Positions 57,948 through 64,000 of a stretch of 64,000 nt of DNA are shown here, piece by piece; within the stretch, counting starts at the first letter, position 1; every line of letters begins with the position of its first letter. This DNA is from Takakia lepidozioides (Eukaryota > Streptophyta > Takakiopsida > Takakiales > Takakiaceae), in contig CM060734.1 in the NCBI GenBank assembly GCA_030704615.1, forward strand, positions 46,576,042-46,640,041, written 5' to 3'. The notes under the pieces were generated by a model. It ran no database searches. It saw nothing but the letters and a program-made list of their open reading frames with translations, and was not told where the DNA came from. Both the position numbers and the translations under genes were made by a program.

Positions 57948-60485
57948 TTATTGGGCAAGCTCTATCCGGATGGATTGGATGATGATGGTATGATCACTAT
58001 CCTTGCTTCTGGGCACAAGACTGACCAGAATACTAGGCTCCTTCTCAAGGCCAAGCTGCTTCAGCTTTGAGCTGATACCCACCCTGAAGGAATGGTAGCA
58101 GCTAGGAGTCTGTTCTAGGGATTGTCTATAGAAAGCTCCTGCATATTCTGTACAACTCCAGGGTGTATGCCCATCCGCCTCGGGCAAATTCAAAAACAAG
58201 ACAAACCCTACTGGTTTATTTGATGGTATCCTTATACCTTCAATGACCAGGACCTCTTGTTGATATCCTGGTTCCTCAAAAGCTTCAGGCTCCCTGGTTT
58301 GGATGATAATGGGCATTGGCCTTGAGATGTGAGCCTGGAAAACTGCACCAGTAAGAGTAATGTTTCTAACATGCAACATTTCTGGTCCTCATGTGGCAAT
58401 CAAATCACAACTCTGGAGCACAATCTGGAGACACTGAAACTGGAGCTGGCTTGGTGCTCATGGGTAGAATTGAACCAGAGCCAGTCATTCTCTACCCCTT
58501 CGTACTTGTAGCGAAATTTTTCCATATCAAGAGTCTGCTACCTGTACAAATCAGCAAGTGTCTTCCCTGTTACTTGAACTTCAAATTTGGACCAAAGTTG
58601 TTCGTACTTTGTAAACGTAGATGCACCTATTAACCAGTACTGCTATTAACCGTTCTAGAGAGGGAAGGCGAGATAGGCAAACCAACCGTGACACGAACAA
58701 GATCAGCGTTTTCATCATAGAACACAAACTCCGAATTGAGCCAGTCCGGGTCAGTAAGGTCGCCACGTTGACCTCCTGGCAGGGTCTCCCAGAGATCCCA
58801 CAAACGATCCACATTGGCGTGTTGTGCAAAGAAAAGGGGATCTCTTGCTGACGGTTGGGCTCATGTCCTCATGCTGTTCGTTCCTCTCATCTCCTGCCCC
58901 CATATTTACACAATAATCAAACAAATCGCCACAGCTCTCTCCTACAACCGCTCGCACTATAGATTCTCTTACCTGTGACCACCGTCACTGCATTTATGAA
59001 AGCTCGAGGAAAGCTCCCAGAAACTAGAAAGAGGTTACTTTGAAAATCAAGGATCTCGGAACAAATTGCATCATGGGCTTCCAATCCTTCCAAACAACAG
59101 TTCTCCTTACGTTGATTGAATTTGACGCCAAAGACTCACCTCACAAAAGCAGAGGATTCCAGAGTACAAGCTGCAGAAACTCTTGCCTTGTAGATCTTAC
59201 AATTCACGCACATTTAGCGTAGATGTTTGCTGATCAACTGTTTTAGAATATTGTTTGCAAGTAAACGAGTGAAGAACCTGTCCACAAGTGGACAGAGGAA
59301 TGGGGGTGAGCCTCGAAGGTGGTTGAAATAACGGGAGGGTCGTCGTCGCCGCGGTAAGGCACCCCAAGAAACAGGGACAGGGTCGGAGAGGCGCTCACTA
59401 CGCCGGTGTATAGCACGTTTCTATTGATCGCCCGCTGCTCTGGCGACTGGGTCCGCCGCGTCGCTGGCGGGCGTGTTATAGGAGAGGTCGATAATGGCGG
59501 GGGGCTGGTGGGCCGGGCTGCGTTTCTCGTGGAATAGCCCGAGGTTTCGGCGGTCGACGTACATGGAGGGGAGCTGGTTGGAGGGCGGATCGACGGCGGC
59601 CTGGTTGTCCCATTGCGAATCAGTATGAAGCCGAGAATCACATGGACGAACTGGTCTTGGTGAAGTAGCTATCGGAGGTGTATCATCAAGTGATATAGAA
59701 ATCAGACGCAATACGAAGAAGGAACGCCCATGAGGACAAGTATATGTTCTACATGTAATTGGATCGAATCATACCCAGCTCAACGAAACAGCCAGATATT
59801 GTCAAATGAGATTTTTAGGAGATAAAACTAGAATGCCAGCAGGATACAACACAGATAACGGTTCTGTAGACTTCCAAATCCTTTCCCATATGACGTACTT
59901 TGTACTGCGATTATACACAAGATCAACCTGTTCAGGAGATTGCGCCAAACAAGAGGATTATAGAAGAGTGGGACTCAACACCTAGAAATGACTGTCGGGT
60001 CGAGAGGACTCACTCAGAGAAAGTTGAAACGCGTTCAATAAATTGAGGGAGAGCAACTACTGCCAGGGCGAGGATTTAAGAAGGATTGCCTGTATACTTG
60101 GGGAACAGTAGGCACAGTGAATGTTGGACTGACGAAGGAACGATCGGGGGTCATCATCTGGAAGCGCTTTCATCAGTTCGTATGCTCGATTGAGCCTCTC
60201 TATGTACGCCTGATCCACGTTGTGTGTGGATCGCCTCACGCGAATAGGCAAGTCCGTGTTGAATCGGAAGTTGATTTCGGGTCTCTTGGGGGGCAGAAAG
60301 CAGCAGTCTAGTGGACGATCGTTGTCCATTATAGGTTTGCACCCGGTCAAGTCTGGGCCTAGTACCGGAGCGGCATGCACAGTGTGTATCTTCCTACTAC
60401 ACCACGCCATAGACAGTAGCATAATCGCCCACAACAACTTCTCTGTGCCCCATCCACATCCTGGATGCAGTCCTTCCCTACCCAT
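57948..60485 (-). pseudogene. Polyphenol oxidase (tyrosinase-family) pseudogene
   Basis: Polyphenol oxidases are di-copper enzymes that oxidise phenols to quinones. The minus strand starts with a hydrophobic leader (MGREGLH... LLWAIMLLSMAWC, 60485) and the N-terminal region with CCFLPPKRPEINFRF, RAYELMKALPDDDP and NIHCAYC. The copper-A FFPWHR-type segment that should follow is missing. Then come DNQAAVDPPSNQLPSMYVD, HQPPAIIDLSYN, a frameshift near 59430, LGVPYRG and HSSVHLWTG. The copper-B region [18 protein letters not shown] (about 58820) sits after another frameshift. The last frame (57948-58379) keeps the C-terminal domain (QEVLVIEGIRIPSNKPVGF, ILVSLVPRSKD). At least three frameshifts and the lost copper-A segment make it non-functional. 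Confidence 0.87.
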
Positions 60486-61905
60486 AGTTGTTGCCCTCGA
60501 AACCAGAGACTAACTAAGATATCAGCTAGACTCTGTGAGAGCAATGCCTTGAGCTTGCACTTCGGATTCTCCTTGAAGGTGCAAAATTTGGAGACGTCTA
60601 GCTATCCAGTGCAAACAGCTCAGGAAACAGCAACTGCTCCGAGTGTGCATGGTAGATGACTGGAGTTTCCGATGTGTGTGGGCTGATAGGGTAGTTATAG
60701 TACCTATGACCGGTCACCTCATAACTGCTCGGGTCAGGCCGCATGATTTTGCCACTTGGCAAACACTTGTTTGATAGAACCCCCGAAAAAAATGTGATTG
60801 GTCATAGGGCCCAAGGTTCACACAAGCTTTCTGATTGGTTCAACTTTGAAACCCCACAATTTTGTTTGGACTTCATGAAATCATGCACTTCCAAGTGTGT
60901 TGGGATGCCCTGGATGTGGGGCATCTTATCAATTTTATCCGGGGTAAAAATGACCAAAATTCACTGTTAGATCTTCCGCCATCGGTAGATGAACGGTCAT
61001 AGGCCTGTCTACCCTACACTGACTTAGTAGGAGGAGCTCGTGTCCCTGAGATATATTGAGATTTCTTTTAATTGTTGGATGGTCGAGTGTCAAACTTTAT
61101 TAATAAAGTATAGAAAGTTTGAAAAGTGGGTAACCCAAGAGTCGCAGAAATGAGAACCGAGATTCAACCTACTGCAGGTTGTTATATAGGAAGCCACCAG
61201 TCACTAAAATGCATGGTGAGTGTCAGTAAATCAAGTGGAATAAAAGGGACCGATAGTAACACTTGCCTCTATGAACTTCTCTACACCCTCCGTCGCCTTG
61301 TTTTTCCCTCTTGCAGCCTCCGCCACCTTGTCTTTCCCTCTTGCAGCCACTTTGATCCTACATGCCATACCTGGCCCGACCCCAACATAGCAAACAACCA
61401 CTCACGCTGGCTCTAGCTCTCAAACCACTAGTGAGACACGCTACTAGTGGCTGTGCAAGCATGTTGAAGACACAAGTTCCAAGCAACTAGTCACTTGCTT
61501 CTCACCGGACTGACATATTAGTAGAAGTATCTAGAAACTAGAACTATCTAGAAAGCCCATGCTAGAAAGTCAATCCTTAATTTTTGGACCCTTCATTTCA
61601 TTAAATAATACAAGTGGCCTTAATACATTGGCCCCCTCTTTTAACTCCTGGACCACGCTAATTCTTGGACCACTCTAGAATTAACCGGGCCGAATGAAAC
61701 TGCTCTACATATCTGCTTTTGTGGACATTACTTCAGGATGCCTGCAGGTACTGGACGGCTGCACTCTCGAGGCACCGTAGCCAAACACGTGAAGGATCTT
61801 ACCATTTGCTGAGACCAGCACTAGGCCAACTCACCGCCTCTGAATTTTGTGTGGCCTTGTCGTAATGAGGATGGTCAGGTGATGGGGCCCACCGTCTCAT
61901 GAGCA
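60486..61905. other. No recognised gene
   Basis: This follows the 5' end of the polyphenol oxidase relic. A short tandem block (CTTGTTTTTCCCTCTTGCAG / CTTGTCTTTCCCTCTTGCAG, about 61298-61345) was noted. No coding region was recognised. Confidence 0.4.
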
Positions 61906-62979
61906 TACCATCCCTTATCAACCGTTTAGGCATTTTTGCGCCTAATAATTATTAAAAACCAAACAACCTGCTTAGGCACGTTTCGCAAACCATTTCTCAC
62001 ATTAGGCATCTTCATGCTATAAGTTTTTTGAAGGCACATGAGAAGAGGAAACATTTATTTTCATAAGAATAAAAATAGAAAATAGAAACCCAATGCCATG
62101 GCCCCTTTGTCCCATGCCAACAGGCCCAGCTCAAATCTCCTCCAAGCTTGCAGGCTCCTACCCTTCATTTTCGTGCAAACCCTAAAAATGCACCTATTTG
62201 TTGTACGTGGTGCTCCAAGGCTAATGCTGGTAGAGTACTCACTAAGTCACTAGTGGTAAGCAAGAACTTACTTGATTTCAATAATGGTACGTGCTAGTAC
62301 AATGCTCTTGAAATAGTGGTAAGCTGCAAGCTCTCCTTTGCTCACTTTAGTGGAGTTCAATATTGATAGTGCTCAATACTGCAGGTACGTTAGTACATGG
62401 CTCTTGAAGTAGTGGTAAGCTGCAAGCTTTCCCTTCGCTCTCACACTTTAGTGCTTTAGTGGAGTTCAATATTAATAGTGCTCAATAATGCAGGTACGTT
62501 AGTACATGGCTCTTGAAATAGTGGTAACCTGCAAGCTCTCCCTTCGCTGTCACACTTTAGTGGAGGTCAATATTGATAGTTCTCCCTTCGCTCTCACACT
62601 TTAGTGGAGTTCAATATTGATACTGCTCAATAGTGCAGGTACGCTAGTACATGGCTCTTGAAATAGTGGTAAGCTGCATTGAAGCTCTACTTTTGCTCTC
62701 ACACCTTAATGGAGTTCAATAATGATAGTGCTCTTAGATTGGGATTTGTAGGAAGTTGTTTTCACCGCATATATTTGTATTGATTTTTGTTCATTGAAAT
62801 TTTCATCTTATTACTAACAACATGAGAAGAGGCTTTGAAAAAAATTTACTGGAATTTTTAGGCATTAGGCACTTTGGTAATTTCCGTACAATTAGGCCAA
62901 AATTTGAAAAATTCCCAAAACACGTTAGGCACTTTCAATTTGAATTAATTATCGCCTAAACGGTTGATAAGGGACGGTA
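61906..62979. mobile_element. Non-autonomous DNA transposon with 26-bp terminal inverted repeats
   Basis: The left end (61906-61931, TACCATCCCTTATCAACCGT + TTAGGC) is the inverse of the right end (62954-62979) with one mismatch. GAGCA flanks both sides, directly on the left and one base away on the right, so it may be a 5-bp target duplication. Subterminal TTAGGC-type motifs are repeated at both ends (61971-62010; 62865-62935), as in elements that bind their own transposase there. There is no transposase frame. The superfamily is not certain. Confidence 0.8.
62286..62735. repeat. Four degenerate tandem units inside the DNA transposon
   Basis: Units begin with GGTACG(T/C)...TAGTAC at about 62286, 62383, 62493 and 62638, so spacing varies from 97 to 145 bp. 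Each has TGGCTCTTGAAATAGTGGTA, a TGCAAGCT block, a CTTTAGTGGAGTTCAATATT block and AGTGCTCAATA. Confidence 0.8.
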
Positions 62980-64000
62980 GGAGCAAACTACCTTCATGCG
63001 TTGAGGATTTAGAATTTTTTTTGGCTCATGAAATTTAAAACTACCTCTATGCAGGTAATTTTAGGATTTTCTACATCAAAAAGCAAGCTGAACTACCTGC
63101 ATGAGAGAAGTTACATACTAAATATAGTCAGCACCAATCAATGGAACCGAGTGGAACCCAACACTTGCATCACTACAACACTTTCAACCTACCACCAAAC
63201 CACAACCTCCACCATACCAACTGTTTGTCGTTTTTTTCATATATAAGAGAAACTAAGCCCTAGTTGCTCCGCAATACTAGCAAGGACAACGATGTCCAGA
63301 TAGATGGGGTACATTCAAGTTTTAAGATGCTCACACAATAGACAGCAAAACAAAAGCATCCAAAAGAGGCATCACAAGAGATTAAATTCGGTCCACTCCA
63401 CACCAGTGTTGGGCGGATCTAATTTCGGTCCAAACAGCCGGAAATGAGCTATGACAATCAAAGTAATACTAAAATTTTATTTTATTTTATTTTTAAATAC
63501 TACTTCCACAATAGAAATTGCAGGAGACAATTGCAGGAACTCGTAAATTAAATTCCTCGGAACCAGTTGCAGATAAGTATCCGTCAATCCATGCCCGTGA
63601 GTTTATAGGTGGGTAACAACGTAACAACATGTGAAATAGAGTGGAAGGTGGCAAGCTGCAGTCATTCAACGAAGGAATGTGATAGAAAACTCTCAGAACT
63701 TGCCACCAATTAGCCAGCTGGAAGCCCAGATAGACCAGGCAGGAGCTCGCACAAGCCCCTGCTGTTGCAGCAATCTTGGCAACAGGGGAAAGTTTGACCA
63801 AGAGATCATTTCAGAGCACTCAAGAAACAAAATGAAAACCTAAATCGCAGCACCATAAGTAGAGAGAGACAGAGAGAAGCACCATGAGTATACAAACCAA
63901 AGTAGGAGGTCAGTTAGAGGAAATGGTTCCCTGTAACCCAAAAAATCGCACCCAAATCCACAATGCGCTCTACAAACAATGCCAATACCTAACTCGTAGG
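62980..64000. other. No recognised gene
   Basis: A minus-strand open stretch at 63493-63801 (102 codons) contains LANWWQVLRVFYHIPSLND but matches no family I can name. The rest shows only simple AT-rich sequence. Confidence 0.35.

Noticed and set aside
59243-59711. Proline- and threonine-rich 132-codon minus-strand frame
   Set aside because: Only its last third and the other frame's first part make sense, as polyphenol oxidase. The remainder is a frame shadow created by the frameshift.
63493-63801. 102-codon minus-strand open stretch
   Set aside because: The sequence looked protein-like in part, but I could not link it to any family or exon, so it is only noted.
1-64000. CRISPR arrays, rRNA genes and bacterial operon signals
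   Set aside because: No regularly spaced repeats, rRNA core sequences or Shine-Dalgarno-led gene runs were seen; the gene structure is eukaryotic throughout.

Overview
The window is nuclear DNA from a land plant. Genes are intron-rich with GT-AG junctions, and several are plant-type (F-box/kelch, S1/P1 nuclease, NPF transporter, class I small heat-shock protein, PPR-DYW, polyphenol oxidase). A bacterial-type lytic murein transglycosylase, a CLC protein nearer CLC-6/7 than the angiosperm CLC-a/d types, and a polyphenol oxidase with a secretory-type N terminus suggest a seed-free plant (lycophyte, fern or bryophyte). That placement is inference; the species cannot be read from the sequence.

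Layout. 0-9.5 kb is gene-dense: the 3' end of an F-box/kelch gene (+) faces a nine-exon S1/P1 nuclease (-). A five-exon C1D/Rrp47 exosome cofactor gene (-) follows, sharing a 620-bp divergent promoter with an intron-containing small heat-shock protein (+). 10-19 kb holds a broken RPN5 (26S proteasome lid) gene: N- and C-terminal exons lie on the minus strand, middle exons on the plus strand, with a nearly intact LINE (family A) between. 20-23 kb holds a PPR-DYW pseudogene and a tRNA-derived SINE. 23.9-27.5 kb is a four-exon NPF transporter (-). 29.3-31 kb is a two-exon plant gene of unknown function (+). 32.2-37.9 kb is a nine-exon MltB-like lytic transglycosylase (+). 38.3-53.8 kb is one CLC gene (-) of about 20 small exons, whose introns hold many relics of two LINE families (A, and B with a TTTCA-type tail). 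55.5-60.5 kb carries a truncated LINE, a PPR scrap and a polyphenol oxidase pseudogene. 61.9-63 kb is a non-autonomous DNA transposon with 26-bp inverted termini.

The genes do not form a pathway. The intact ones serve separate housekeeping, stress, transport and cell-wall or plastid roles. Exon structures were rebuilt by hand from reading frame, splice sites and family knowledge. For the nuclease, C1D, sHSP, NPF, transglycosylase and unknown genes, every exon phase joins in frame from ATG to stop. For CLC, one exon between the EEASSFW and [10 protein letters not shown] segments was not found.
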